A stretch of DNA of 64,000 nucleotides from contig RDEW01000013.1 in the NCBI GenBank assembly GCA_011109175.1, positions 1,188,912 through 1,252,911 on the forward strand. The letters are read 5' to 3'. Positions within the stretch are counted from its first letter, which is position 1; every line of letters starts with the position of its first letter. Shown piece by piece: positions 10,661-23,339 of the stretch. Below the pieces are notes generated by a model. The model ran no database searches, was not told the origin of the DNA, and saw nothing but the letters and a program-made list of their open reading frames with translations. Both the position numbers and the translations under genes were made by a program. This DNA comes from Dicyema japonicum (lineage: Eukaryota; Dicyemida; Rhombozoa; Dicyemidae).

Positions 10661-12150
10661 CCAGATTCCTTTGGGTCGGCATGGAGGATGGAACCCACTT
10701 AGCTTGTCCTTATCCAAGGCAAAAGAGATTGGATTGATTGGGAAGTTTCTTTCCCCAATCGGATCCTTTGCAGGAATGAACAAAGGCTCTCTCGCACAGT
10801 AGTGGAACAATGGTAAACCACAGACATAGGATGACTCGTATGATTGCGGAAACTGGGATTACCTAACTGTCTGACGTTTTTTATGTCTTTCTAGTTGATC
10901 CGGTTATCCTCTTTTAGGTAGCATTTTTTCTCTCAGATTTTTATAGATCTGATCAATTCTTTGTTCAATTCTCAATCATCTATGGTCATTAAGAGATTTA
11001 GTCTCACTTTTCCAATGGTTTGTGCTATCACTCGCGTCGCATTTAGCTGATGGTTCTATTCTCAGATCGATACTTACTTGGTCCAAGAATTTATTATGCT
11101 TGTTGCATTTTTCAATTCCTAGGGACGTCATTAAATCCGCCAAAATTAAATGCCTAATGTCATGGCGTCCAAAAAGAATCTTTCTCTTCTCTATTGCAGT
11201 GGAGGGTTCCCATAATAGTGGATCTTGCAAAAACGTGATGCTGGAAAAGGATAAGTCTGACCGAAGAACTGTATAAAACTTTTTTTACGTATATCTGGGG
11301 TAATTAAAAATTAAAAAAATATAAATAATTTTTTTAAATAATTACCAGTATAAATTTGGTATGAAAGTAACCTATTTCTTCTAGATTTTCTTATTTTAAT
11401 TCATAACGCAAAATTTCTCAAAATATCATTTTAGAAATAATGAGTGCTACTCTTTTTAAATTTCATTTCAGTTTATTGAGATATAAAAATTATTTTTTGC
11501 TGAATTTTTCATATTTGACCCATTTCCTAAAATAACTAACTCGTAAATCAAAATGAAAAATTAGAATATGTACGGAAATACAGTCTGCTCTTATAAATAT
11601 GCATTTATTTGTGAGAAATATGGAATCTCTTAAGCAAGTCCGACTGAATAGAGAAGAAATCCTATGTGCATTCTGTTCTCTGTTAAATTTGGTAAATTAA
11701 AACTTATTGCTTGAAAATTAAATTCTTAATTTGATATTGCTTTTAAAAAAACCTTAGAAGTTTAACTTTATGACTTGCATCGATCTGGAGAGACCTCACG
11801 TGTAGTAAAAAGAAGAAAACAAGAAATTATTGGCGAGGTGTTTTCTAGTGCGGCACAGTAGTTGAAAGGGATCTTTCTACTTTCTCCATGACCAAATCCA
11901 CTAATGAAGATTACCTTTATGAAAACTCTCCTCCGAAGATTGAAGAGATTCAGCGACGGTAGGAAGTGTGATGAAAATGTAAGAGAGTGAACCAACTCGC
12001 TATATTGTAAGCCTGGGGAAAATAAATAAAACATATAGATGCTTCTGTTACAACAATCTATTTATTTTCTTGATGAAAAAAATCAATAGTATATATAGAC
12101 TAGGTGTAACCTGTTTGGATGTGTGCAAAAAGCTGTCATTAGCTTTCTAC
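10660..12150. other. Rest of half Y1, no intact gene
   Basis: Short open frames on both strands (for example minus 11230-10976, containing KRKILFGRHDIRHLILADL) occur here and, diverged, at 17.5-17.8 kb. Frame breaks separate them. The segment recurs inverted at about 54.5 and 62.3 kb. It looks like part of an old mobile element; I cannot assign it. Confidence 0.4.
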
Positions 12151-12567
12151 CTTTAAAAACGCAGGGGTAACAATTATTTACTTTAGCAATACCTTATTGA
12201 ATAATCCCAAAACAGGATAGCCCAGTGTTATCAATACATATAGTTCTAATTTCGAATCTTGCTGCTTTTTATTCCAACTGAAGGTTTAACACATCTAAAA
12301 TGTTGAAGGTTTGACGAATGACGTTTTCATTAGTGAATGGCTTTAATAAAAGGGTTAAAAATCTCAATAGTACCAGTTTAAAGGTTTAAAGGTCAAACGG
12401 AATTTTCATTAATGGATTGTTAGTTTTAGAATTAGGATTTGTAATTATATCAATGTTCTCTATATCAGATTGGATATATTTTCCTGGCTGTATGAAAGCA
12501 AAATACATTTTTTAAATATGCATGCACATCGCGTTCAATATAATAGAACACATACGTTAGCAAATTA

Positions 12568-13012
12568 ATGTTAACTTTACTGATGACATTGGTTTCTTTA
12601 GTAATTAACAGCGTACCAATAAATTCAACTCAAAAACTTCAAGGTAATTTTATTAAAGTTAATTTTACTAGATAAACAATGAGAAAGAGAGGATATTATG
12701 CTTGCAGTACAATTTGACGAATGTAAAAGAAAAATCATAGAATTAAAAACTCTCGCTGATGTTATCCGATTCGAGAACAAAGATAATTGTAATGAAGAAT
12801 ATAATAATATAATGTATTTTCGCACATTTGGGCATCTTCGCAAACTTTATGAAGAATTTAGTTGGAACAGCACAAATGCTTATTGTGTGCAAATGCCTCA
12901 TCTAAGGTTGGCACTGCTAATTATTTGCGATAACGTGAAAGTCACAAATACAAAATTAAGACTGTACACTACATGTGTAAATAGCACATCGTCTAATCAT
13001 GAGAATAGTTAA
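12568..13012 (+). pseudogene. Small secreted Cys-containing protein, copy B
   Basis: Exon 1 (12568-12643) encodes the same signal peptide as copy A. A 28-nt intron (12644-12671) separates it from exon 2 (12672-13012). The third spliced codon position that is Cys (TGT) in copies A and C is TGA here, a nonsense change right after the splice. The rest of exon 2 stays open to CVNSTSSNHENS, with Cys at most of the family positions. If the stop is real the copy is dead, although exon 2 shows little other damage. Confidence 0.55.
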
Positions 13013-13118
13013 CTAATGGATAATTTCAATATTTCTGTTAAATAGATCTTTATTCATTAAATAATTAGAGTGACATTAGCAACAAATCAGGCTATAGCTG
13101 GCCGGACTTAGGAAACTA

Positions 13119-13334
13119 ATGAAATACTCATCCTTTAAAGATTGTTCCGTTTTGTCTAATTGTCTCAATATATCTGGAGTGACTGGAAGAATTGGGAAAC
13201 GAGTTTTAATGAAATTAGTTATTCGATTTAGAAATTTCAAAGTTCCTCAGATTTGGCGTATATTCTTGCAATTACGATATCTCTTGGGAACAGAGTCTAA
13301 TTTGTTTCTATTTTTTTATTCTTTGATTTATTAA
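13119..13334 (+). CDS. Conserved open frame downstream of secreted gene, copy B
   Basis: Counterpart of 4142-4354, 71 codons, containing GVTGRIGKRVLMKLVIRF. It is open in all three array copies. Function unknown; possibly a 3' exon of the gene just upstream. Confidence 0.3.
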   Translation: MKYSSFKDCSVLSNCLNISGVTGRIGKRVLMKLVIRFRNFKVPQIWRIFLQLRYLLGTESNLFLFFYSLIY

Positions 13335-13809
13335 AAGAGCAAAAAATAAATTTTCATGCTAAATTTAACAAAAAATAGGTTAATAAATGAATCCACAATT
13401 ATCTTTACATCAGATTTTTTATGAGAAAACGATTTATTACGAAACAAGACAATCAAAATAATTCAGCTGATTTAATGGAATAGCTGTTTACCCTGACAAC
13501 TGCCAGAGAAATCTTTTGGAACAGCCATTCGGTTTACCGATGCTCATTACAGATTATAAAATTTTTTTGTTTTAACTCAAAAAACAACATTTTAGGATTT
13601 TTAGAATTGTCGATATTTATAATCTGATTTGAAAAATTTTAAATATTAACCATTATAGCTGTTCCTTCTCTTATCATGTTCTACTATAGTGGATGTCATG
13701 ATATACATGTTTCCAGCTGCGATAAAGGATCATTTGTTTTCTCACACTATTTGTGAGTGCTTCCAAAAGCAAGGATGGGAAGTCTTATTCATTTTTCATT
13801 GTTTCTAGA

Positions 13810-14650
13810 TTCACTTAAGTGGAATATTGGTACGTCTGTGTTTCATCGCTGCGGAATCGGAATTTTCCGCCCTTTATGAAAAAGTTTCCTAACTCCTTAC
13901 AGATACGTTGGGACCCCTGGCGATTTATCAACGTTTCCGCCTCTGAAAAAAGACTGGGGATGGATATGGTGTCTGATTGCATTTGCTACATGATCATCCG
14001 CCAGAGCGTTCACACGCTAGACCTACAAGGGGGAAGAGTGAATCTCTAAGTAAAACATGCATATTCAATCGTCGTAGTATAACTTGGAGATATAGTTTGC
14101 AGATACAAGCAGTAGGTGACAGGGCATCTTCTTATGTAACTTTTAAACGCTCTATTTTTCGAAGACCCTTTGTTAACACTTCCTTTGTGTTTTTTAGAAA
14201 CATCATAAGAAAATCAAATGTCACTCCAAAGATGTACTGGATTCGCGTATAAGGAATCGGAATGTTTTATGAGGAATATCTCAAGTCCACCCTTAAATCT
14301 CCTGTCTTAGTAAATAGGCAGAACTGAGACATTGATGCAGACATAAACAACAAATTAACGGATAGCCAGTCACACACCTGGTTGAGGTGTGACTGAACCA
14401 CCACCTCAGCCCTGGAAGGAAATTCCTCCCTTGCAGCAATAATCAGGTCATCCGCGTAGGATAAACACATAGTGTGTTGATCTTTGGACCTCTATTAATT
14501 TCAAATGGGGAAGGAATATGCTTCAACCTGATACAGCAAGTATAAAGACATCTTACATATTCATAGAGTGCCGGGGTGCATCATTGAAAAAACTCATAGC
14601 GATCAGGAAAGTGACTATTAGCAAAGCTATCGTCCCTTCCCACCCTTGTT
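13810..14650 (-). pseudogene. Jockey-like LINE RT relic in unit X, copy B
   Basis: Near-identical to 4860-5720, with LSYADDLIIAAREE on the minus strand at about 14465-14425. Frame breaks differ slightly from copy A, as expected for independent decay after duplication. Confidence 0.65.
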
Positions 14651-15537
14651 TTTGGAAGTACTCACATGGAGTAGGAGAGACAAATGATTCTTTATCATGC
14701 CACTCTGGCTCTGGACGCAGCAGGAAACTGGTATATCATGACATTGCTTCGAAGCCGTATTTTTTAATAATTTATATAAACTTTCTAACAATAGCTAGTG
14801 TCAATATTGAGTACGAGCTTACCCAGGATTACCCTCGGAAAGGCTGAGACTATAAAGAAAAATAAATACAATATATCGTTGGGCAGTTTACTTTTTGAAC
14901 AAGTTGTCGTCAAATATTTGTACTCATTGGAAACTGATACTGACTTCGCTGAACCTTAATGGATCGTTTATCATGAGGAGGAAAAAATAAGAGAGAAAGG
15001 AGCTGTCTTATTTAACTCATTTTTTTCACAAAGTAAAATAAATAAAAAAAAAGTTTTGGTGATAAATTTATGTGAAAACACAAGTAAAATAGTTTGAAGA
15101 ATTGCAGATATTAATCAAATTATTTTTATTTGTAAAAGTATACAACTTTCGGAAGTGATTGAATGTTTAGAAGAAAGCCTGCATCTTCCACTTACCATGA
15201 AAATGAAAGAGGTGTGAGGCTCGGTAGATATAAGAAACTCTAAATTTAAGATCGAATGGAGATACGGGTTCGAATATCGGAAAACAAAAAAAAACTTGGA
15301 AGATAAATATCAGAAACAGCATGTTTAGAATGATTCTAAGTATGTTGATGATCATAATAAAATAACCAAGTAACGTGTTAGAATAAAGTATAACAATGAA
15401 AGACAAGTAAAGTTTATAAAATGTAGAAATAAGCCATAATAGTCTTCCAGTTAATATACCAAAGCATGAACATTTCTAGTTTCATAGAAACGGACTAGCC
15501 TGGATATTTCTTAGGAATAACGTGAACGACATTGAAT

Positions 15538-16341
15538 CATTATTATTAAAAGCACTTTCACAGAGCCAAAGAACGTTATATTAACTAAGATCCCGTTTTT
15601 ACCTCACATTTCGCAATTTGCTTCACTAGACATCTCCATCGCTCTCTGTTTTGAGCATCTGTCTGTAGATCTTCTAGTTTTGTTTCAATTCCATTAAGTT
15701 CCTTGTTTAGAGCCACAGGGAGGGTGAATCTGGGCCTTCCTCTGAAAGATGGTATGTTCTCATTGTCAAAGTAATTATCCATTAATATATTTGCAGGTAA
15801 GTTTATGTCGCATGTGCCAAAACAGTCTCTATCTTGATTAAATAATGTCGATGCTAATTGTACTCGATTTTGCCAGAGAGTAGAATTTCTTATTTGAAAT
15901 CTTCTTGGGTCAACCTATGCCCATTAAATTGCGTAATTGTTCTCTTTTTCCTCCAACTTTCGTCAATATATTTTAATAGCCCTGTGATTCTTATGTGTTC
16001 AGTCTTTTCCTGATTAACTCGCAGAGACCAATTCTTTAATTCTCACAAAGATTTTCTCTAGAGCAAGTCCAAAATTATTTTCTGACATAAAATCTATGTC
16101 ATCTGAATGTATAATCTCCATCGGCATGCATCCTTTATATTAAGTTCTAAGAACACTCAATGGCGCTTCGAGGTATACGGCGAATAGAACCGGAGATAAA
16201 GAGTCCCCCTGAGGTATTTCAACTGTTGTCCCTAAACGCTTCGTGTTGCCAACTCGTACTTTGAATTCAGTATTAGATAATATGAAATGGACAAGTCTTG
16301 TGTTATCCTCATCAAGTAAACTCCCAGCAATGTACATTACA
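15538..16341 (-). pseudogene. LINE relic in half Y2
   Basis: Same insertion as 9207-10038, bounded by acattgaat at 15529-15537 and 16342-16350. The RT motif IPQGDSLSPVLFAVYLEA is readable at about 16220-16165, and FRGRPRFTLPVALN at about 15750. Frameshifts elsewhere make it non-functional. Confidence 0.75.
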
Positions 16342-16479
16342 ACATTGAATAAACGTGTTAACATTATTTATTTTAAATTAAATATTTTTAATTTTAGAAT
16401 AATATTAAATTTTATATAAATGATAGAGACTTTTTTTTCCTAACTCCGTTTATTATCTGATAAATCCTTTAATGCTCTA

Positions 16480-16690
16480 ATGGATTGGGTCTTACTAAAA
16501 GACTTTACATCACCCCTCTTGTATTTCTTTCAAAACCCTCCCGTCCACAGAGAAGCTGTGTTGGATCTCGGAAGGTCCACCGGAAAAAGATGAGAGACCT
16601 GATGGAGGAGGCCGGGATCACCTAATTAGTTTAATACAATTAAATTAACTATTGGTGTTCTTGGGTTAAATAAATAATAGCTTACGGGAG
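16480..16690 (+). pseudogene. 3' end of a LINE with '..GIT-stop' C-terminus
   Basis: The plus strand reads MRDLMEEAGIT followed by a stop (about 16590-16625), then an AT-rich tail 'cttgggttaaataaata'. The same C-terminal pattern and tail occur at 39345-39605 (MRSLLKCIGIT) and 42600-42770 (LKRVGIT), and a variant on the minus strand near 23540 (LLREARIT). This marks a LINE family distinct from the one at 6472-9074. It is absent from Y1, so it inserted after the units duplicated or was deleted there. Confidence 0.55.
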
Positions 16691-16869
16691 GTAGGGAAAA
16701 GTTATGGGAGGTAGGAAAAGGGAAAAGTTGATGGCTCTTTTCGTTCTTTTCCTGGATGTGTGACACATTTCGGGAGAGCCAAAGACATCACGTTAACACA
16801 TGTTAATTAGATGTTAATTCCTTTTACCTCAAACCGTCGTTCATAAGAAGATCCAAAATTTTCATTGAT

Positions 16870-17190
16870 CCTGTTCAGATACTAGTAACAAGGTCTCCCT
16901 CAATTTTTGGTTTGATGTTCGACAGGCTGTTGAATTTCAACTCCCGTGAAGAAAGTCCTTATTAAAGACCTGCAGAAGTTGAACGTTGTATGCGTGCTTG
17001 TCTGAAGGATTTCTTTGAAATTAGATGCTTCTGTTACAACAATCTATCTGCAAACTTTCGCCCCGGCTGTAAAGTACGCCGCTGTTGCGTGGAGATTTGC
17101 GTTGTCAAAGACTACGCTACACAGACTCAATTAAATCTGGAAAACTATTGGTATGATTGGCCGTCATTCTGATCAATGGTTACTCCTTAT
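16870..17190 (+). pseudogene. RT C-terminal relic in half Y2
   Basis: Copy of the relic at 10330-10660, with more substitutions. The Cys-rich open frame in the other phase (16990-17172) is probably a shadow. Confidence 0.5.
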
Positions 17191-19046
17191 TTACGGATCC
17201 AGATTCCTTCGGGTCGGCATGGAGGATGGAACCCACTTAGCTTTTCCTTATCCAAGGCAAAAGAGATTGGATTGATTGGGAAGTTTCTCTCCCAATCGGA
17301 TTCGTTTGCAGGAATGAGAAAAGGCTCTCTCGCACAGTAGTGGAACAATGGAGACCACAGACGTTGGATGACTCGTATGATTGGGGAACTGGGATTACCT
17401 AACTGTCTGACGTTTATGTCTTTCTAGTGATCCGGTTATCCTCTTCCAGGTAGCTTTTTTCCCTCAGATTTTTATAGATCTGATTAATTCTTCGTTCAAT
17501 TCTAAATCATCTATAGTCATTGGGAGATTCAGACTCACTTACTTTTTCAATGGTTAGTGCTATCACTCGCGTCGCATTTAGCTGAGGGTTCTATTCTCAG
17601 ATCGATACTTGCTTGGTCCAAAAATTTATTATGCTGTTTGCATTTTTCAATTCCTAGGGACGTCATTAAATCCGCCAAAATTAAATGCCTAATTTCATGG
17701 CGTCAAAAAGAATCTTTCTCTTCTCTATTGCAGTGGAGGGTTCCCATAATAGTGGATTCAAAAAAGATGATGCTGAGAAAGGATATTTCCGACGGAAAGG
17801 TATATCTGGGATAATTAAAATAATATAAATAAAATTTTAAAATAATTACCAGTATGAATTTGGTATGAAAGTAACCTATTTCTTATTTTCATTCATAACG
17901 CAAAATAATTCTCAAAATATCATTTTAGAAATTATGAGTGCAAGGAATTTTGTGATCTCTACTCGTTTTAAATTTCATTTCACTTTATTGAGATATAAAA
18001 ATTATTTTTTGCTGAATTTTTCATATTTGACCCATTTTCTAAAATAACTAACTCGTAAATCAAAATGAAAAATTAGAATATGTACGGAAATACAGTCTGC
18101 TCTGTAGAAATATGCATTTTTTGTGAGAAATATGGAATCTCTTAAGCAAGTCCGACTGAATAAAGAAGAAATCCTATGTGCATTCTGTTCTCTGTCAAAT
18201 TTGGTAAATTAAAACTTATTGCTTGAAAATTAAATTCTTAATCTGATATTGCTTTTGAAAAAACCTTAGAAGTTTAACTTTATGACTTGCATCGATCTGG
18301 AGAAACCTCACGTGTTGTAAAAAGAAAACAAGAAATTATTGGGGAGGTGTTTTCTAGTGCGGCACAGTAGTTGAAAGATCTTTCTACTATCTCCATGACC
18401 ATTTCCACAAATGAAGATTACCTTTATGAAAACTCTTCGCCTAAAATTGAAGTGATGTCGCGACGGTAGGAAGTGTGATGAAAATGTAAGAGAGTAAACC
18501 AACTCGCTATATTGTAAGCCTGGGTAAAATAAATAAAACAATTTATTTTCTTGATGAAAAAAATCAATAGTATATATAGACGAGGTGCAACCTGTTTGGA
18601 TGTGTGCAAAAAGCTGTCATTAGCTTTCTACCATTAAAAACGCAGGGGTTAATAATTATTTACTTCAGCAATACCTTATTGAATAATCCCAAAACAGGAT
18701 AGCCCAGTAATCAATACATATGGTTCCAATTTCGAATCTTGCTGCTTTTTATTCCAACTGAAGGTTTAACACATCTAAAAGTTGAGAGTTTGACGGGTGA
18801 CGTTTTCATTAGTGAATGGCTTTAATAAAAGGGTTAAAAATCTCAATAGTACCAGTTAAAAGGTTTAAAGGTCAGACGGAATTTTCATTAATGGATTGTT
18901 AGTTTTAGAATTAGGATTTGTAATTATATCAATGTTCTCTATATCAGATTGGATATATTTTCTCGGCTGTATGAAAGCAAAATACATTTTTTAAATATGC
19001 ATGCACATCGCGTTCAATATAATAGAACACATACGTTAGCAAATTA

Positions 19047-19490
19047 ATGTTAACTTTACTGATGACATTGGTTTCTTTAGTATTAACAGCGTACCAATAA
19101 ATTCAACTCAAAAACTACAAGGTAATTTTATTAAAGTTGATTTTACTAGATAAACAATGTGAAAGAGAGGCTATTAGGCTTGCAGTGGAATTTGACGAAT
19201 GTAAAAAAAAAATCTTAGATATAAAGACTCTCGTTGATGCTATCCGAATTAAGAACAAAGATAATTGTAATGAAGAATATAATGATATAATGTATTATTG
19301 CACATTTGGGAATCTTCGCAAACTTTATGAAGAATATAGTTGGAACAGCACAAATGCTTATTGTGTGCAAATGCCCCATCTAAAGTTAGCACTGTTAACT
19401 ATTTGCAATAACGTGAAAGCCACAAATACAAGATTAAGACTGTACGCTACATGTGTAAATAGTACACCGTCTAATTATGAGAATAGTTAA
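19047..19490 (+). pseudogene. Small secreted Cys-containing protein, copy C
   Basis: Exon 1 (19047-19121) is one base shorter than in copies A and B: 'gtattaac' for 'gtaattaac'. The signal peptide is therefore followed by a frameshift and an early stop. The 28-nt intron (19122-19149) keeps its GT and AG. Exon 2 (19150-19490) is fully open, with the Cys residues QCER, DEC, YYC, YCVQ and TCVNS. Exon 2 here is the best preserved of the three and defines the family frame. Confidence 0.55.
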
Positions 19491-19596
19491 CTAATGGATA
19501 ATTTCAATATTTCTGTTTAATAGATCTTTATTCATTAAATAATTAGAGTGACATTAGCAACAAATCAGGCTATAGCTGGCCGGACTTAGGAAACTA

Positions 19597-19803
19597 ATGA
19601 AATACTCATCCATTAAAGATTGTTCCGTTTTGTCTAATTGTCTCAATATATCTGGAGTGACTGGAAGAATTGGGAAACGAGTTTTAATGAAATTGGTTAT
19701 TCGATTTAGAAATTTCAAAGTTCCTCAGATTTGGCGTAGTTTGTTCCAATTACAATATCTCTTGGGAACAGAGTCTAATTTGTTGCTATTTTTTTTTCTT
19801 TGA
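19597..19803 (+). CDS. Conserved open frame downstream of secreted gene, copy C
   Basis: Counterpart of 4142-4354 and 13119-13334, with GVTGRIGKRVLMKLVIRF. The C-terminus is shortened by a T-run difference. Function unknown. Confidence 0.3.
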   Translation: MKYSSIKDCSVLSNCLNISGVTGRIGKRVLMKLVIRFRNFKVPQIWRSLFQLQYLLGTESNLLLFFFL

Positions 19804-20284
19804 TTTATTAAAAGAGCACAAAATAAATTTTCATGCTAAATTTAACAAAAATATAGGTTAATAAATGAATCCACAATTATCTTTACATCAGATTTTTTTA
19901 TGAGAAAACGATTTATTACGAAACAAGACAATCAAAATAATTCAGCTGATTTAATGGAATAGCTGTTTACCCTGACAACTGCCAAAGAAATCTTTTGGAA
20001 CAGCCATTCGGTTTACCGATGCTCATTACAGATTATAAAATTTTTTTGTTTTAACTCAAAAAACAACATTTTAGGATTTTTAGAATTGTCGATATTTATA
20101 ATCTGATTTGAAAAATTTTAAATATTAACCATTATAGCTGTTCCTTCTCTTATCATGTTCTACTATAGTGGATGTCATGATATACATGTTTCCAGCTGCG
20201 ATAAAGGATCATCTGTTTTCTCCACTATTGTGAGTTCTTCCAAAAGCAAGGATGGGAAGTCTTATTCATTTTTCATTGTTTCTA

Positions 20285-20588
20285 GATTCACTTAAGTGGA
20301 ATATTGGTACGTCTGTGTTTCATCGCTGCGGAATCGGAATTTTCCGCCCTTTATGAAAAAGTTTCCTAACCCCTTGCAGATACTTTGGGACCCTTGGCGA
20401 TTTATCAACGTTTCCGCCTCTGATAAAGACTGGGGATGGATATGGTGTCTGATTGCATTTGCTACATGATCATCCGCCTGAGAGTTCATACGCTCGACCC
20501 ACAAGGGAGAAGAGCGAATTTCTAAGTAGAACATGCATATTCAATCGTCGGTAGTATAACTTGGAGATATAGTTTGCTGATACAAGCA
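20285..20588 (-). pseudogene. LINE relic 3' part in unit X, copy C
   Basis: This is the low-coordinate portion of the relic seen at 4860-5720. It is truncated at the array boundary near 20588, so the YADD-bearing half is missing. Confidence 0.5.
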
Positions 20589-21095
20589 GTAAATGGGTCT
20601 GGAAGCGAGAATGTCACAAATACTATATTTTACCAGTACAAGATGTGTGTGGACAGTACATAATCACCGTGAGAATTAGTTAGCTAATAGATATTTTTAC
20701 TTTCTTTGTTAAAATCGTTATTTATAAATTTTTTTATTCATTAAAATAATTTAATGGCATTATCAAAAATTTAGGCTACAGCTAGCCGAACGGAGGAACC
20801 AAAGAAATAATCATAAATTGGAGATCGTTTCGATTCGTCTAAATTATCCTCGACATTACTTAAGTGACTGAAAGACTGGGCAAACGAGTTATCAATAAAA
20901 TTTTAATGCGATTAAAAATTCACAGTTGCTAGGATTTGGCGTGTTGGTGGCAATATCTAAAGTCTCTTGCGAGCTTGAAGGTATTCTCTTCACTTTATCA
21001 GCTTTTTATGTTTTTTGGCAAAATTTTGTATGCTTTTGACAACTCAAATAATATTTTCAGGATTTTTAGAATTCCTGATATTTATAATGTCCTTT
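20589..21095 (+). repeat. Older, diverged fourth copy of the secreted-gene region
   Basis: Sequence from 20620 ('gtcacaaatac', then 'gtacataatcaccgtgagaat') to about 21090 ('aggatttttagaattcctgatattt') aligns with the end of exon 2 and its downstream region in copies A-C, with many substitutions. Signal-peptide exon and intron are absent. The array once extended further right. Confidence 0.6.
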
Positions 21096-21379
21096 CAACC
21101 TCAAAGCCGGAAAATTTTACTCCAATTCAGGATCTGACTGTATAAGGACTCCCGGGAAGTAAAAAAGGTAAATTAAGCCTCCCTTGTGCCACGTTCATAA
21201 AAATTTCGTTAATTATTTTTTTTCAAGTACATTAATCTGAACCAAAAATTTCGATGTCTTTCGTATTGTGAAGGTAATAAATATACTAATTTAAAAAAAT
21301 CTAATGTTATGCTTTATTTAATGAAGTCATAAATCGTTGTCTGTTTTTTATTCCTTTGAATTAACACTTCTAACTTCTT

Positions 21380-23200
21380 TATTGTATTTAAATTTTTCAA
21401 TGCCCCAGATTCTATCATTTTGAAAAGTCATTGATTTTTGTACTTTCTTCTATAACGTTAATTACATTTAATAATTCAATTGGCGAAAATTCTCCATTGT
21501 TCTCTCCATTTTCAGCATCAATATGTATTCGTCGACATTATAATCTACACAAAAAGGGTGACGATTTCGTTCTCGTCGAGGGTTTCTGTATGAGTTATTT
21601 TTTCCTCATTAGCAAGTTCTTCCAGTTCTTTTTGTACACATCCAAAACAGGATCTTGCATTATATCTTCATTACCTATAATTCAAGACATTTTATTGTCC
21701 CTGTCTTTTTGAAACAATTTTTTATTGTGCCTTTTTTTACTTCATTCCATGCGTGAGATATCGTGAGCCTTCCGTAAATTAACAAAAAATTTTTTTTCCA
21801 AATCAAGGCTTCCATATAATCCAAAATAAGCCTTTTTCTATGATAATCTTAAAGTTCTTGATTATTCCTACATCCATTGGTTAAAAATGAGCAGTTGTGT
21901 TTTTTGAAAGAAATACAAATTCAATGTTTTCAAAAAAATTCGTCAATTATCAATCAGTAAAAAAACTTTTTTCCGTAACATTTTAAGTCATCACTAAGAT
22001 GACTGGCCATTCTGGCTGAATGTAACGTCTGATGACGCCCTCTAATGAAGATCGCATTATGAAAACTATTCCGCTAAAGAATGAAGTGATGTCCGCGACG
22101 GTAGGACGTGGGACAAAAATGGAAGAAGGCGGACCTATTTCTCCACCTCTCTTCTGAAGCGGAAGCCTGTAATGAAATATTGAAAGATGGATTTGGTCAG
22201 CACAAGCAGATGTTTTCCCTTTGGTTCCTTCCTTGGATTAGTTATGACTGTTTGTACTGGGCTTACAATAATAAGCCTGTCTTGGTCTTTTACTATGCCC
22301 AATAACAAAAGGTTAATTTTTATTGTTCCAGTTGCATTAGCACAAAGAGCTATAGTGATCCTCACTTCTGATTGTTTAATGCCTTTTCTATCTTTATATA
22401 AAATTGTTCTCGAAGGGAAAGATTGAAAAAAGAGTCAACTTTCATCCATGTTTAGCAATACTTCAGGGTCAACTTCTTTTAACTTATCAATTATATTTTG
22501 TCTATTGAAATTAATTTCATCTTGTGTTAAGCTGTTAGCTTCTATGAATAACTATTAGTTTAAGATTAAATCTTGCTTCAAATCTGTTTAGCCTTTACTA
22601 AATTCAAGATCGTTGATTCCTAGCTTTTCACCAATTATTTTAGCTTGAAATGATGATATCTTCAGTAATAAAGCAATTGATTGCATCCATTCTTGAAATC
22701 CATTCAACAAGGGAATTATCAAGTTGATGATGTTTATCAGCTGGCTGTCTTAACTTGTTAATCATAGTTTCACAGTATTCCCATTTATCACGATTTTTAA
22801 GAATTTATGAAAGTGTTGAAATTCCCAAATAAAGGTTCATTTTTATTTCACAGATATGGGATAATTCTCTGAGAGTCATTTTTGATGTATTTTTTATTTC
22901 ACAAATCTTTCTTTTCTGAGCAATAGAAATTTCAGTCTTCTTTCTAACCATGTGGTACTGTTAAATTTTAAATTTTAATTTTAAATTAATTTAAATATAC
23001 AATAAAAACAAAATAAATTAATCCGAATTTTTTAATAAATGTCTTTCGGATTGCGGATAATGAAGTTTTGTATTATTGAAGCCTGTTTGTAAGGAATCTT
23101 CGTAAAATTTTGCTGGCTCATCAAAAAAATTCGGATTATTGAAGTTTTAGGATCATTGAAGTTCGGATTAATGAGGGTTTACTGTATTTCTGTTTTTTGC
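21380..23200 (-). pseudogene. pogo/jerky-type DNA transposon relic
   Basis: The minus strand starts MVRKKTEISIAQKRKICEI (from about 22951), a CENP-B-like N-terminal helix-turn-helix. It continues with KNRDKWEYCE, NMDES..FFQSFPSRTILY and ITIALCANATGTIKI, the pogo/Tigger DDE-domain pattern. Stops and frame changes are common. At 23150-23190 the sequence '..attaatgagggtttactg' is the inverse of a pogo terminal repeat beginning cagtaaaccctc. The left end is not certain. A piece of the C-terminal region recurs at 59085-59160. Confidence 0.7.
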
Positions 23201-23339
23201 TTTTCTCTTAAATAGTATTCGTCTTCTTCATTTAAAGTTTCTTTCAGATATTTTCAGTTTCTGGTTCAAAATAGATGGTAGTCTAGTTCTTGGCCTTCAT
23301 TGAATCTCCTCCGCAAAGCGTAAAAAATGTTTCCAATGC

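Larger units (their letters stand above)
9080..15440 (+). repeat. Array unit 1 (half Y1 + half X copy B)
   Basis: A ~6.3-kb unit repeats directly as 15446-20588. Y1 begins with 'ataccaaagcatgaacattt' and holds a LINE relic with its own target duplication, an RT tail near 10.3-10.65 kb and a ~700-bp segment (10.9-11.6 kb) also found inverted at 54.5-55.2 and 62.3-62.8 kb. X copy B follows from about 12150. The two units are clearly more similar to each other than to the copy at 3160-6471. Confidence 0.85.
15446..20588 (+). repeat. Array unit 2 (half Y2 + half X copy C)
   Basis: Direct repeat of 9080-15440. Half X is cut short at 20588, where the sequence switches to a diverged older copy of the secreted-gene region. 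Differences from unit 1 include a LINE tail at 16480-16680 that is absent from Y1. Confidence 0.85.
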
